From the NCBI GenBank assembly GCA_947503575.1, contig CANNDZ010000002.1:682001-746000 (forward strand): 64,000 nucleotides of DNA. The letters run 5' to 3'. Position numbers and translations under genes: made by a program. The DNA comes from an uncultured Kordiimonas sp. (GTDB lineage: Bacteria > Pseudomonadota > Alphaproteobacteria > Sphingomonadales > Kordiimonadaceae). The notes under the pieces were generated by a model. It was not told the DNA's origin and did not search any database. It saw only the letters and a program-made list of their open reading frames with translations. This document shows, in pieces, positions 16,435 to 25,378 of this stretch (its first letter is position 1; every line of letters begins with the position of its first letter).

Positions 16435-16565
16435 ACAGCGGTATCACCCCATAAAACAGCGATGCCGCGCGGCAACAACCCTGCTTTCAGACTCGCACAG
16501 CCCCCGCTTGCCCGTTATAGTGCCCGGTACGTAAGAGGCGGCACAGCAATGGGAAGGTGGCATGA

Positions 16566-17342
16566 ATGGGTGAAAACCGGCTGGAAATAGCGCAAGTTCC
16601 TGTACTGAATGATAATTACCTGTTCCTGATCCATGACCCTGTATCGGCTGAAACCGCCATTGTCGACCCGGCGGTAGAGGACGATACCATCGCGGCACTA
16701 GATGCACGCGGTTGGACACCAACGCATATTTTCAATACCCACCATCACTGGGACCATGTGGGCGCAAACCTGGCCCTGAAAGACCGATACGGCCTGACCA
16801 TTATTGGCCCGGCAGCGGACCGGGACCGCATCCCCGGCATCGACATTGCCGTTGGTGAAGGGGACAAGGTTCATCTGGGCGATAATGCTGCCGATGTCAT
16901 ATTTGTACCGGGTCACACCAGCGGCCATATCGCCTATTATTTTGCCCATGACAAAGCCCTGTTTTGCGGCGACACCCTGTTTGCAATGGGCTGCGGGCGT
17001 TTGTTTGAAGGCACACCAGAAGAAATGTGGTCCAGCCTCAATAAATTTATGCTGCTGCCTGATGATACAGCCGTTTACTGCGCGCATGAATATACCATGG
17101 CGAATGGAAAATTTGCGCTGACCGTTGACCCCCACAATGATGACCTGCACGCACGCATGAAGGAAGTGGAACGCCTGCGCGCAGATGGCATCCCAACCGT
17201 GCCGACACATATTGGTATCGAAAAAGCCACCAACCCGTTCCTGCGCCCCATGAACGACAGCATCCAGGAAACAGTGGGCATGATCGGCGCACCAATTCCG
17301 GCTGTATTTGCCGAAGTGCGCAAACGCAAAGATAATTTCTAA
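16566..17342 (+). CDS. gloB: Hydroxyacylglutathione hydrolase (glyoxalase II)
   Basis: Hydrolyses S-lactoylglutathione to lactate and glutathione in methylglyoxal detoxification. 258 residues, the usual length. The metallo-beta-lactamase motif THHHWDHVGAN (residues 58-68) binds two metals, with later ligands in GHTSGHI, FCGDTLFAMGCGRLFEG and CAHEYT. The C-terminal glutathione-binding helices are present (NPFLR). A prolyl oligopeptidase gene follows after 35 bases on the same strand. Confidence 0.95.
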   Translation: MGENRLEIAQVPVLNDNYLFLIHDPVSAETAIVDPAVEDDTIAALDARGWTPTHIFNTHHHWDHVGANLALKDRYGLTIIGPAADRDRIPGIDIAVGEGDKVHLGDNAADVIFVPGHTSGHIAYYFAHDKALFCGDTLFAMGCGRLFEGTPEEMWSSLNKFMLLPDDTAVYCAHEYTMANGKFALTVDPHNDDLHARMKEVERLRADGIPTVPTHIGIEKATNPFLRPMNDSIQETVGMIGAPIPAVFAEVRKRKDNF

Positions 17343-17377
17343 ACCGACCGACGGCACAATGCCCGAAGGAGACAACC

Positions 17378-19465
17378 ATGAAGCATGTTTTGACAGGACT
17401 GGTTATGAGTGCAGCGATAACCGGCGCAGCAACAGCGCAGGATGAAGACCCCTACCTTTGGCTTGAGGAAGTTGAAGGCGAACGCGCCCTCGAGTGGGTG
17501 GCAGAACGCAACAAAAGCTCGCTGGGCATACTGGAGGCCGACGAACGGTTTCAGGCACTTCAAGCCAGCGCGCTGCGGGACTATAACGCGCAGGATAAAA
17601 TCGCTTATGGCCGCTTGCTGGGCGGGTCCGTGCATAATTTTTGGCAGGACGAAAAAAATGTGCGCGGGCTTTGGCGGCGTGCCAGCCTCAGGTCCTACAA
17701 ATCAGGCGAACCCCGCTGGGTGGATCTAATGGACCTCGACGCTGTGGCGGAAGCAGAAGGCGAAAACTGGGTTTTGAAAGGCCGCAAATGCTTGCCGCCT
17801 GATTTTGGCCGCTGCCTTGTGGAACTGTCACGCGGGGGCGGTGACGCAATTGTAACGCGCGAATTTGATGCTGTCATGAAACGCTGGGCAGCCGGCGGTT
17901 TTGTTACCGAAGAATCCAAACAGGAAGTGGTCTGGATTGACCCGGATACCGTGTTGATTGGTACCGAATTTGGCGAGGGAAGCATGACAGAATCAGGCTA
18001 CCCTAATCAGGTGAAAGTGTGGCGTCGGGGCTATCCGTTGAGCTCAGAAAAGATCATGCATGAAGGCAGCATCACTGATGTGGGCAGCTTCCCGTTTGCC
18101 AGCCACCGACCGGATGGAACTTATGTTGGCGTGATCCAGTCACCAGACTTTTTTACCCAGATTATTCACATTTATGATGTTGAAAACGAAGAAATGGAGC
18201 AGCTAAATCTGCCACTTGCGATTGATTTCAAGGGCATTTTTGGCAACGATGTGATCTTGCAACTGCGCCGGAACTGGCGCATTGGCGACAAAAATCTTAC
18301 GTCCGGATCATTGGTTTCCGTCAACATTGCCGATGCAATTGGTGGCTCCACGGGCGCAAACCTGAAGGTGATTTATGCGCCCGGTGAAAAAGGGTCTATT
18401 GATGCGGTAGACATTGGTAAGGACCGCATGTTCATCAGTGTGCTGGAAGACGTGACCGGCACATTATTAACCGCCAAGCCATCCAACCAGGGATGGGACG
18501 TGACAAGAATGGACATGCCCGCCAATGGGTCGCTTAGCATTGTCAGCGCGGACGAGTGGTGGGACGCTGCTTTCTTCAACTATGAAAGCTTCCTGCAGCC
18601 CGATACCCTTTATGCTGTTGAACGCGGTATTGAGCCGCAAGAAGTTCAATCCCTGCCTGCGCGGTTTGACGCCGACGGGCTGGTAACCGAGCAAAAATTT
18701 GCTACCAGCCGCGACGGTACAAAAGTGCCCTATTTCGTAATACGCAAGGCAGACACAGAAATGAACGGCAGCACGCCGACCATGTTGTATGGCTATGGCG
18801 GTTTTGAAATTTCGCTGGTGCCGACATATCTGCAAGGTTTTGGCAAACTGTGGATTGAAAATGGCGGTGCCTATGTGATCGCCAACATACGGGGCGGCGG
18901 TGAATATGGCCCTGCATGGCATCAGGCCGCGCTAAAGGCAAACCGCCAATTGGCTTATGATGACTTCATTGCCGTTGCAGAAAATCTGGTTTCAACCGGG
19001 CTAACATCGCCGCGTCATTTGGGCATTCGGGGTGGGTCCAATGGCGGCCTTCTGGTTGGCGTTATGGCAACCCAGCGCCCAGACCTTTTTAACGCCGTTA
19101 TTTGCGCGGTCCCGCTATTGGATATGATGCGCTATCACACGCTGCTTGCAGGGGCTTCATGGGTCGGCGAATATGGTGACCCGGACATACCAGAGGAACG
19201 CGCCTTTATCCGCGCTTATTCCCCGTACCAGAATGTGAACCCGGAAACCGAGTATCCGGAAATGTTTATCTACACCTCCACGAAAGATGACCGTGTTCAC
19301 CCCGGCCATGCCCGCAAAATGACGGCGCGGTTGATGGAATACGGTAAACCAGTGATCTATTACGAAAACACCGAAGGTGGCCATTCTGCCGCCGCCAACT
19401 TGAAACAGCGCGCCTACACCGATGCTTTGCAGGCTGTGTATGCGCTCAAAAAACTCAGCGACTAA
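17378..19465 (+). CDS. Prolyl oligopeptidase family serine peptidase (S9)
   Basis: 695 residues with a signal peptide (MKHVLTGLVMSAAITGAATAQ), hence probably periplasmic. It starts with DPYLWLEEVEGERALEWV, typical of S9A. A propeller domain follows, then a hydrolase domain with the nucleophile in RGGSNGGLL near residue 552, an Asp in KDDRVHPGHARK and a His in EGGHSAAANL. It cuts short peptides next to proline or similar residues. A ribosome site (AAGGAG) lies upstream of the ATG. Confidence 0.9.
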   Translation: MKHVLTGLVMSAAITGAATAQDEDPYLWLEEVEGERALEWVAERNKSSLGILEADERFQALQASALRDYNAQDKIAYGRLLGGSVHNFWQDEKNVRGLWRRASLRSYKSGEPRWVDLMDLDAVAEAEGENWVLKGRKCLPPDFGRCLVELSRGGGDAIVTREFDAVMKRWAAGGFVTEESKQEVVWIDPDTVLIGTEFGEGSMTESGYPNQVKVWRRGYPLSSEKIMHEGSITDVGSFPFASHRPDGTYVGVIQSPDFFTQIIHIYDVENEEMEQLNLPLAIDFKGIFGNDVILQLRRNWRIGDKNLTSGSLVSVNIADAIGGSTGANLKVIYAPGEKGSIDAVDIGKDRMFISVLEDVTGTLLTAKPSNQGWDVTRMDMPANGSLSIVSADEWWDAAFFNYESFLQPDTLYAVERGIEPQEVQSLPARFDADGLVTEQKFATSRDGTKVPYFVIRKADTEMNGSTPTMLYGYGGFEISLVPTYLQGFGKLWIENGGAYVIANIRGGGEYGPAWHQAALKANRQLAYDDFIAVAENLVSTGLTSPRHLGIRGGSNGGLLVGVMATQRPDLFNAVICAVPLLDMMRYHTLLAGASWVGEYGDPDIPEERAFIRAYSPYQNVNPETEYPEMFIYTSTKDDRVHPGHARKMTARLMEYGKPVIYYENTEGGHSAAANLKQRAYTDALQAVYALKKLSD

Positions 19466-19532
19466 AGACTTTTATGCCATAACACTTTCAAAAAACGCAC
19501 AGCAGAATTGCGATAAGCCATTGACTTATGTA

Positions 19533-19566
19533 TTTACACAATCAATTGTACAATTGATTGTGTAAA
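19533..19566. promoter_or_regulatory. Perfect 34-bp palindrome, probable MarR operator
   Basis: The left half TTTACACAATCAATTGT (19533-19549) is followed at once by its exact reverse complement (19550-19566). It ends eight bases before the ATG of a MarR-type regulator. A -35-like TTGACT (19521-19526) lies just upstream, so the palindrome covers the expected -10 region. This is the usual layout for MarR self-repression. The site is longer than most MarR operators. Confidence 0.78.
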
Positions 19567-19574
19567 GGCCAAAT

Positions 19575-20063
19575 ATGTCATATATAGACCAACACACACG
19601 AAAAGGTGCATTCGCTGCAAACCAGATGTCGCGCTTGGTCGACCTGATAAACGAACAAGGCATGTCGTTACTTGCAGATGCGGGGCTGACCCTACCACCG
19701 CGTGCCGTTTCAACTGTTTTACTGATCGGCGAACGCAGACAAATATCGGCAGCCGATATCGCGCAGGAGTTAGAGCAACCACACCAGTTGGTTACACAGC
19801 GCATCGAATTGCTGATCAGCCTTGGCCTCGTAGAAAGATTGGATGACCCCAACGATGGCCGTCGCAAGATAATTGGCCTTACAGCCAAAGGGAGACAAGA
19901 ATTTAACACCTTGGATACACGGCTGGCAGAAGCTGCGCTGGCGTTTGAAGGTTTATTCGAAGAAATCGAAAACGACCTGTCTGCCACCACGATGCGCGCG
20001 ATAAAGGCCCTCCGAAATAAGTCGCTACTCACAAGAATAAACGACAATAAAAAACAAAAATAA
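19575..20063 (+). CDS. MarR family transcriptional regulator
   Basis: 162 residues with a winged helix-turn-helix: ISAADIAQELEQPHQLVTQRIELLISLGLVERLDDPNDGRRK is the recognition helix plus wing with the DxRxxx signature. Helices at both ends should form the dimer interface. The gene is AT-richer than its neighbours and ends in a Lys/Asn-rich tail. A 34-bp palindrome in its promoter suggests autoregulation. The MBL hydrolase follows after 14 bases, so it is probably the controlled partner. The ligand is unknown. Confidence 0.88.
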   Translation: MSYIDQHTRKGAFAANQMSRLVDLINEQGMSLLADAGLTLPPRAVSTVLLIGERRQISAADIAQELEQPHQLVTQRIELLISLGLVERLDDPNDGRRKIIGLTAKGRQEFNTLDTRLAEAALAFEGLFEEIENDLSATTMRAIKALRNKSLLTRINDNKKQK

Positions 20064-20077
20064 TAACAGGAAAACCC

Positions 20078-21019
20078 ATGAACACTTTACGACAGCTATC
20101 ATTTCTTTTCATTGCCATCTTTGGCTTTAATGCATGTTCCAGGGCCGAATACGTCGATGGTGACACATCATCCATATTTGCTGACCGCTGGAATGCCGGT
20201 GTCGAAAAGAACGAACCACCTTTACAAATTCAGGCCTACGACCCGAACACTTTTGTCATTCGACAATCGCTTAGAACAAATTTTGAAGCGCCATTCATGT
20301 ACCTGCTTTTTGGCAGCGACAGCGCGCTGTTAATTGATACCGGGGCTGGTGGCATTGACCTGCGCGCCTTCATAGACGCACAGATAGCCATGCATGAAAA
20401 AAAGATAGGTAAAACACTTGGCCTAACCGTTATGCATTCGCATGCGCACGGCGATCACGTAGCTGCTGACGACCAGTTCCAAGACAGACCGAATACGCGT
20501 GTTATCGGCACAGAGCCAGAAGCAGTCGCTGCATTCTTCAATATCAGCAATTGGCCGAACGAAATTGCATCATTTAACCTTGGTGATCGCATCCTTGATG
20601 TTATTCCCACGCCCGGACACCACGACAGCCATGTCATGGTATTTGACCATTTCACCGGCATACTGTTTAGCGGCGACGTGATCTATCCTGGTCGCCTGTA
20701 TTTTCGCTGCAACAACATACGGGAATACAAGACGTCAATTGACAGGGTTGCCAATTTTGCAAACACCAACACTATCAATTGGGTGATGGGTGCACACATT
20801 GAACTGGCTCAGACACCCGGCGAATCATACGGCAGTAATGACCGTGTCCGCACGAATGAACGCCTTCTTGAACTCCCTTCATCTGTTATCAGCAACATAC
20901 AAGTGGGCGTAGACAAAATGTTGCACATGCCGCGTGTTGAGACGTACGATAATTTCATTCTTTTCCCCATACCGGAAAATCCACAGGGAAAAACACCACC
21001 AGACTGGTGTGCAAATTAG
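20078..21019 (+). CDS. MBL-fold metallo-hydrolase, probable lipoprotein
   Basis: 313 residues. The N terminus has a lipobox-like ending (FGFNACS), so it is probably a lipoprotein. The metallo-beta-lactamase motif is HSHAHGDHVA near residue 127, with further metal ligands in TPGHHDSHVMVFD and FSGDVIYPGR. The C-terminal part does not match a subfamily I can name. It lies 14 bases after the MarR gene and shares its promoter and palindrome. The substrate is likely to be connected with the inducer of that regulator (inference). Confidence 0.85.
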   Translation: MNTLRQLSFLFIAIFGFNACSRAEYVDGDTSSIFADRWNAGVEKNEPPLQIQAYDPNTFVIRQSLRTNFEAPFMYLLFGSDSALLIDTGAGGIDLRAFIDAQIAMHEKKIGKTLGLTVMHSHAHGDHVAADDQFQDRPNTRVIGTEPEAVAAFFNISNWPNEIASFNLGDRILDVIPTPGHHDSHVMVFDHFTGILFSGDVIYPGRLYFRCNNIREYKTSIDRVANFANTNTINWVMGAHIELAQTPGESYGSNDRVRTNERLLELPSSVISNIQVGVDKMLHMPRVETYDNFILFPIPENPQGKTPPDWCAN

Positions 21020-21075
21020 CAATTGAACCACACACCAACCACGTTACAGTCTCCTCAACGAAAATTTAGGGGTAG

Positions 21076-22488
21076 ATGATGTTTAATAAAATCATAACGG
21101 GTGCGGCAGTTGCCGCGCTTATGCTGACACCGCAAGCGTTCGGCGAAGACGCTCACCCGGATATGCCGTTTGGTGCCAAGGCGCTGGATATTTACCGGAC
21201 ATCCATCAGCATCAAGTCCACAGCCAATCACGGTGAAACACCAAAGCTGGCGCGGTTTCTGGCCACAGAATTTCGCAAAGGCGGGTTCGCCAACGAAGAC
21301 GTTTTCCTGTTTGAAATCGGCAATGCTGCAGGGCTGATTGTGCGCTACCGGGGTGATGGTTCCTCGGGCAAGCGTCCGGTCAGCATCTCCGCCCATATGG
21401 ACGTGGTGGAAGCCGACCCCGCTGACTGGGAACGCGATCCCTTCACGCTGATTGCAGAAGATGGCTATTTCTTTGGACGTGGCAGCGCCGATGACAAATT
21501 GGGCATGACTGCGGTTGCCACCAACTTCCTGCGCTTGAAAGCCGAAGGCTGGGTACCAAACCGTGACCTGATCATCGCTTTTTCCGGGGACGAAGAAACC
21601 GGCATGTTGACCACCCGTGCGCTGGTGCAGGAGCATCTGGCGCTAACCAACAGCGAATTTGTCCTGAATGCAGATGCTGGCGGCGCGCAGTTGGCTGAAG
21701 ATGGCGGACGGCCGTCCAGCTTCAACATGCAGGCAGCAGAAAAAACCTACGCCACCTGGCACGTAACGGTAACCAACCCTGGCGGGCATTCCAGCCGTCC
21801 GCGCGACGACAACGCCATTTATGAACTGGCTGACGCCTTGGTCAAAATACGAGACTTCAAGTTCCCGGTGCGCGCCAATGAACTAACCCGTAAGTTTTTT
21901 GACTTCACCGGCAAACGCACACCCGGCGCGCTGGGCGACGCGATGCAGGCCTTCGCCGCCGATCCGACGGACGCCGCGGCCATAGCCACCTTGCGCGCCA
22001 ACCCCAGCTATGTTGGAACCGTTGGCACAACCTGTGTCGCGACAATGTTGAACGGTGGTCACGCCGAAAATGCGCTGCCACAATCAGCAACCGCGACCGT
22101 TAACTGCCGCATCTTCCCGGGTGAAGGCGTTGCCGCAACGGAAGCAACCTTGCGGGAGGTAGTGGCCAACGATGCCGTGCAGTTCACCATGATTTCTGAC
22201 CCAACAGAGACAGACCCGTCGCCGCTGCGCGATGATGTGCTGGCTGCACTGCAAAAGGCAGTGGATAACAAGTTTCCTGGCCTTGAGATTGTGCCCTATA
22301 TGTCATCGGGCGGTACCGACGGCATGCATTTCCGCGCGGCGGGCATCCCGAGTTACGGCGTCAATGGTGGCTACAGCAAAGCCAATGACACCTTCGCCCA
22401 TGGCCTGAATGAGCGGATTTTGCAGCAGACATTTTATGACAATCTGGCCCACTGGTATGTGTTGCTAAAAGCAATTGCAGGCAGCTGA
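21076..22488 (+). CDS. M20 family metallopeptidase, exported
   Basis: 470 residues with a signal peptide (IITGAAVAALMLTPQAFG). Metal-binding motifs of the M20/M25/M40 family are clear: SAHMDVV near residue 105, GRGSADDKLG near 135, SGDEETGM near 178 with the catalytic glutamate, NADAGG near 200 and the late histidine in FAHGLNE. A dimerisation domain lies between, with PGGHSSRP near 235. It would cleave peptides or deacylate amino acids in the periplasm. It lies 56 bases after the MBL gene and may be in the same transcript. Confidence 0.9.
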   Translation: MMFNKIITGAAVAALMLTPQAFGEDAHPDMPFGAKALDIYRTSISIKSTANHGETPKLARFLATEFRKGGFANEDVFLFEIGNAAGLIVRYRGDGSSGKRPVSISAHMDVVEADPADWERDPFTLIAEDGYFFGRGSADDKLGMTAVATNFLRLKAEGWVPNRDLIIAFSGDEETGMLTTRALVQEHLALTNSEFVLNADAGGAQLAEDGGRPSSFNMQAAEKTYATWHVTVTNPGGHSSRPRDDNAIYELADALVKIRDFKFPVRANELTRKFFDFTGKRTPGALGDAMQAFAADPTDAAAIATLRANPSYVGTVGTTCVATMLNGGHAENALPQSATATVNCRIFPGEGVAATEATLREVVANDAVQFTMISDPTETDPSPLRDDVLAALQKAVDNKFPGLEIVPYMSSGGTDGMHFRAAGIPSYGVNGGYSKANDTFAHGLNERILQQTFYDNLAHWYVLLKAIAGS

Positions 22489-22492
22489 GGCT

Positions 22493-22519
22493 AAAAAAAG
22501 GGGCAGCAAAAGCTGCCCC
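22493..22519 (-). terminator. Rho-independent terminator for the minus-strand XRE module
   Basis: Stem GGGGCAGC (22500-22507), AAAA loop, GCTGCCCC (22512-22519). On the minus strand it is followed by a run of seven T (A-run 22493-22499). It ends the operon whose last gene stops at 22579. Confidence 0.85.
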
Positions 22520-22578
22520 AAAGTGCGTATCACCCGGATAAAGTGACGGGGTCTTTTCCCGATTTATCGGGACGCTGG

Positions 22579-22809
22579 TTACTCGGCCGTTTTCTGAATT
22601 CCGAGTAACTTGCGCCACATCGCGCATTCCTGTTGCATCGCCCCCTTGCCAGAAAGCAGCTGCGCGGAGGCGAACCAGCCTGCAATGAGGATCGGGAACA
22701 TTGCAGCCATCTTATCAGAATCGCCAATCACCAATGACGTCGCAAGGATCATTGCAGCCCAGATGATGGCATTGGCGATCGTTTTCTTTTTTTCAGTTTT
22801 ATCTGACAT
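22579..22809 (-). CDS. Small membrane protein in XRE-regulator module
   Basis: 76 residues, not recognised. A basic N terminus (SDKTEKKK) is followed by one or two membrane segments (AIIWAAMILATSLVIG and MFPILIAGWFASAQLL) and a short soluble tail with one cysteine. It is the last gene of a three-gene minus-strand unit and lies 52 bases after the XRE regulator. A good ribosome site (GGAG) precedes its ATG. Confidence 0.65.
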   Translation of the reverse strand: MSDKTEKKKTIANAIIWAAMILATSLVIGDSDKMAAMFPILIAGWFASAQLLSGKGAMQQECAMWRKLLGIQKTAE

Positions 22810-22861
22810 TTTTGTCTCCTGTCGTGTCTCGGGCCTTAGCCCTTTTGTTAATGCCGGCTTT

Positions 22862-23068
22862 TTATTCCTCAGCCAGCGAAAAAATTTCTTCTACGGGCAC
22901 ATCAAACAAGCCCGCAATCTTGAGTGCGATAACCGTTGAAGGCACAAATTTTCCAACCTCAATCGTGCTGATGGTTTTTCTGGAAACCCCGATTTTGGCG
23001 GCTAACTCGCCTTGGCTCATGCGGTGCTCGGCCCGGTAAACGCGAATTCTGTTATTGAGGCGACTCAC
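22862..23068 (-). CDS. XRE/Cro-CI family small transcriptional regulator
   Basis: 68 residues forming a single helix-turn-helix: NRIRVYRAEHRMSQGELAAKIGVSRKT with the second helix GVSRKTISTIE, then FVPSTVIALKIAGLFDVPVEEIF. This is the YozG-like short form, often encoded next to membrane proteins. It starts with GTG overlapping the stop of the preceding gene (GTGA), so it is translated together with that membrane protein. Two overlapping dyads before the first gene are likely operators. Confidence 0.88.
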   Translation of the reverse strand: MSRLNNRIRVYRAEHRMSQGELAAKIGVSRKTISTIEVGKFVPSTVIALKIAGLFDVPVEEIFSLAEE

Positions 23069-23568
23069 TGCTCGACCTCTGCGCCCAAGTCATCCTCATC
23101 ATCGAAGTCGCTCTCATCATCAGAAAGGTTATCTAAAAAGAAAGAAACGCTGGCCACCATGAGGTTAAAAGCCAATAAAGCAGGCACAAGCACTGCGGCT
23201 GGCCAACTGACCATCTGCTTCTCGAACAAAACATACAAAACCATCAACGCCAGAAAGCCGCCGGTAAATGCGCGGGTCGCCGCTTTTTGGAAAATGGTTG
23301 TAAGAAAGCCTTCAGGTTCGCTGCAACTACCCAGCAGGGACCGCTTGCGCCAATAGACCTTGAATGTAACCGGCGCGACAACGATCACCACAAGAATGGC
23401 AAGCATCTTTTCAGCGTAATTCAAAAAGAGCGGCAGGTTCCCACCCAACACTTGCTCGACCGCTGAATAGGCAAACATCAATGCCACCAGAAACATGCCG
23501 ACCGCTGACCTGTTAAGGAAACGATCATAAAGCTGGGCCATTGGCTCGGCATCTTTTTCATCAGCCAT
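23065..23568 (-). CDS. Membrane protein coupled to XRE regulator
   Basis: 167 residues, not recognised. About four membrane segments are visible (VGMFLVALMFAYSAV; MLAILVVIVVAPVTFKVYW; FTGGFLALMVLYVLF; AAVLVPALLAFNLMVASVSFFL), with a strongly acidic cytoplasmic tail (DDESDFDDEDD). Its last four bases overlap the start of the XRE regulator. Modules of a membrane protein with a short XRE protein are known, but their signal is generally not. Confidence 0.72.
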   Translation of the reverse strand: MADEKDAEPMAQLYDRFLNRSAVGMFLVALMFAYSAVEQVLGGNLPLFLNYAEKMLAILVVIVVAPVTFKVYWRKRSLLGSCSEPEGFLTTIFQKAATRAFTGGFLALMVLYVLFEKQMVSWPAAVLVPALLAFNLMVASVSFFLDNLSDDESDFDDEDDLGAEVEQ

Positions 23569-23948
23569 TGTATACTCCTTCGGTCACACCTCAGTGTGCG
23601 ACACCTAAAATGCTCTTTTTGATACCTTAAGGTTACATTTAGGGATAAATATGTTCCAAGTCAAGGGCCCTTCGTTCTTCACCTTCCAAGACACGCTTCC
23701 AACAGGGGCGAAAATTCTAAAAAAGGCGCACATGAAGTGCTGGTAAGCTAATTATTTTACTGAAAAGAAAAATTTGTCCCTTTTCACGCCTTTGTGTGCT
23801 CTTTTGAAGAAAAATTTTCTACTCTATGCGGTAATTTCTTATCGTTTGTAGGATTTTGCTGCTGAACCTATCTGTAGCAGCGTTGGATTACTCCCTTGTG
23901 AGTGGATGCCCGAGCAGGGTGGCAAGGGGAAGACAAGGAGACAGGGCC
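23569..23948. other. Divergent intergenic region between XRE module and cys operon
   Basis: 380 bases without a supported gene. It must hold the promoter of the XRE module (minus) and that of the cys operon (plus). The middle part is AT-rich. The only clear elements I see are the overlapping dyads next to the XRE module and the AAGGAG site before cysG (about 23935-23940). Confidence 0.6.
23585..23604. promoter_or_regulatory. Overlapping dyads upstream of the XRE module
   Basis: CACAC (23585-23589) and GTGTG (23594-23598) form a dyad with a 4-base centre. The second arm is shared with GTGT-GCG-ACAC (23594-23604). They begin 17 bases before the start of the first gene. This is a plausible autoregulatory operator for the XRE protein. 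Confidence 0.45.
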
Positions 23949-25367
23949 ATGACAAACATTCCCGTATTTCTCACCGCAGAAAAGCATCATTTGTTGCTGG
24001 TTGGCGCAACATCTGCTGCCATAGCAAAGCTTGCTTTGTTTATGCCAACAGGCATGCGCATAACGCTGGTCGGTCATGGCAGCATGGACGCCGCAACCGC
24101 CGCGGGGCTAAGCCCTGCGTTAACGGGTGTTGATACGCTCACTATTCATGATCGCCCCTTTACCGAAGATGACCTGTCCGACAAAACATTGGTTTACATA
24201 GGTGTTGAAGACGACATCACCGAGGAGCGGGTATTGCGGCTGGCAGCCGCGCGCCGCATGCCAGTTAATGTTATCGACAAACCAGCCAAAAGTAATTTCA
24301 TCACACCGGCACAATTTACTCGCGGGCCGCTGCAGGTGGCCTTTTCCTCCGGTGGGTCTGCGCCTGTGTTTGTACGCCGTTTGCGCAGCAGCCTGGAACG
24401 CATCCTGCCGCCATCCCTAGGTGTTTTGGCAGAGGCAGCCGGCAACATGCGCGGCAAAATCAAAGACATTATTCCAGATGGTACACGCCGCCGCCTGTTT
24501 TGGGACCGCCTGTATGACAACGCTGGCCTGTATGCCGATATGGAACAGGAAGAAGTTGAGCACCTGGTTGTTGACGCGGCGCGCAATCACCGAGTTGGTG
24601 CAACAACTGGTCAGGTGCAATTAGTTGGTGCAGGCCCCGGTGACCCGGACCTGCTGACCATAAAAGCGCACCGCGCGCTCCAGCAAGCCGACGTTATTGT
24701 CTACGACCGGTTGGTAAGCCGCGACGTGCTGGCCCTTGCCCGCCGCGATGCGGACCTCGTTTTTGTAGGCAAGCGCGAGGGCGAACATGGTGTTGGCCAG
24801 GACGGCATTCATAAAATTCTTATTGAAGAAGCATTGGCTGGCAAACGTGTTGTGCGCCTGAAAGGCGGCGACCCGATGTTGTTTGCCCGTGCCAGCGAGG
24901 AACTGGATGCCTTGCGCGCTAACGACATTCATGTGGAGGTGGTGCCCGGCATCAGCGCCTTTCAAGGCATCGCAGCCTCAACCCAAATCCCGATGACAGA
25001 CCGCGACCACAGCGCCAGCTTGACCCTGGTCACCGGTCACCTCAAGGACGGCGCCTTCAAGGACTGGGCGCGCCTGTCAGGCCGCGGCCAAACCCTTGCT
25101 GTTTATATGGGCGTACGCGGTGCCCCACAAATTTCGGCGGGGCTGATGGCAGAAGGCGTGAGTGGCTCAACCCCGGTTGCTGTGGTGGAAAACGGCACAC
25201 GCGCCAGCGAACGTCGTTTTTATGGCACGCTCGCAACACTACCCGCACTGGTGACGGAAAATGCGGTCAAAAGCCCTGCCCTGCTGCTGATTGGTGACGT
25301 GGTGCAAAACGCCCGCGATCTGACCATCGACACCTACACACCGCTTCTTCAAGCGCACGCCGGGTAA
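23949..25367 (+). CDS. cysG: Siroheme synthase (multifunctional)
   Basis: About 472 residues joining two enzymes. The N-terminal half (to about residue 215) is the precorrin-2 dehydrogenase/ferrochelatase, starting FLTAEKHHLLLVGATSAAIAKL (NAD loop, with the usual Gly-rich motif altered) and including FSSGGSAPVFVRRLR. The C-terminal half is uroporphyrinogen III methyltransferase: VQLVGAGPGDPDLLTIKA, VIYDRLVS-like VIVYDRLVS, RLKGGDPMLFARASEEL and VVPGISAF. It makes the sirohaem needed by the sulfite reductase in this operon. Start ATG at 23949, with AAGGAG upstream. Confidence 0.93.
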   Translation: MTNIPVFLTAEKHHLLLVGATSAAIAKLALFMPTGMRITLVGHGSMDAATAAGLSPALTGVDTLTIHDRPFTEDDLSDKTLVYIGVEDDITEERVLRLAAARRMPVNVIDKPAKSNFITPAQFTRGPLQVAFSSGGSAPVFVRRLRSSLERILPPSLGVLAEAAGNMRGKIKDIIPDGTRRRLFWDRLYDNAGLYADMEQEEVEHLVVDAARNHRVGATTGQVQLVGAGPGDPDLLTIKAHRALQQADVIVYDRLVSRDVLALARRDADLVFVGKREGEHGVGQDGIHKILIEEALAGKRVVRLKGGDPMLFARASEELDALRANDIHVEVVPGISAFQGIAASTQIPMTDRDHSASLTLVTGHLKDGAFKDWARLSGRGQTLAVYMGVRGAPQISAGLMAEGVSGSTPVAVVENGTRASERRFYGTLATLPALVTENAVKSPALLLIGDVVQNARDLTIDTYTPLLQAHAG

Positions 25368-25378
25368 CGGAGAGGAAA

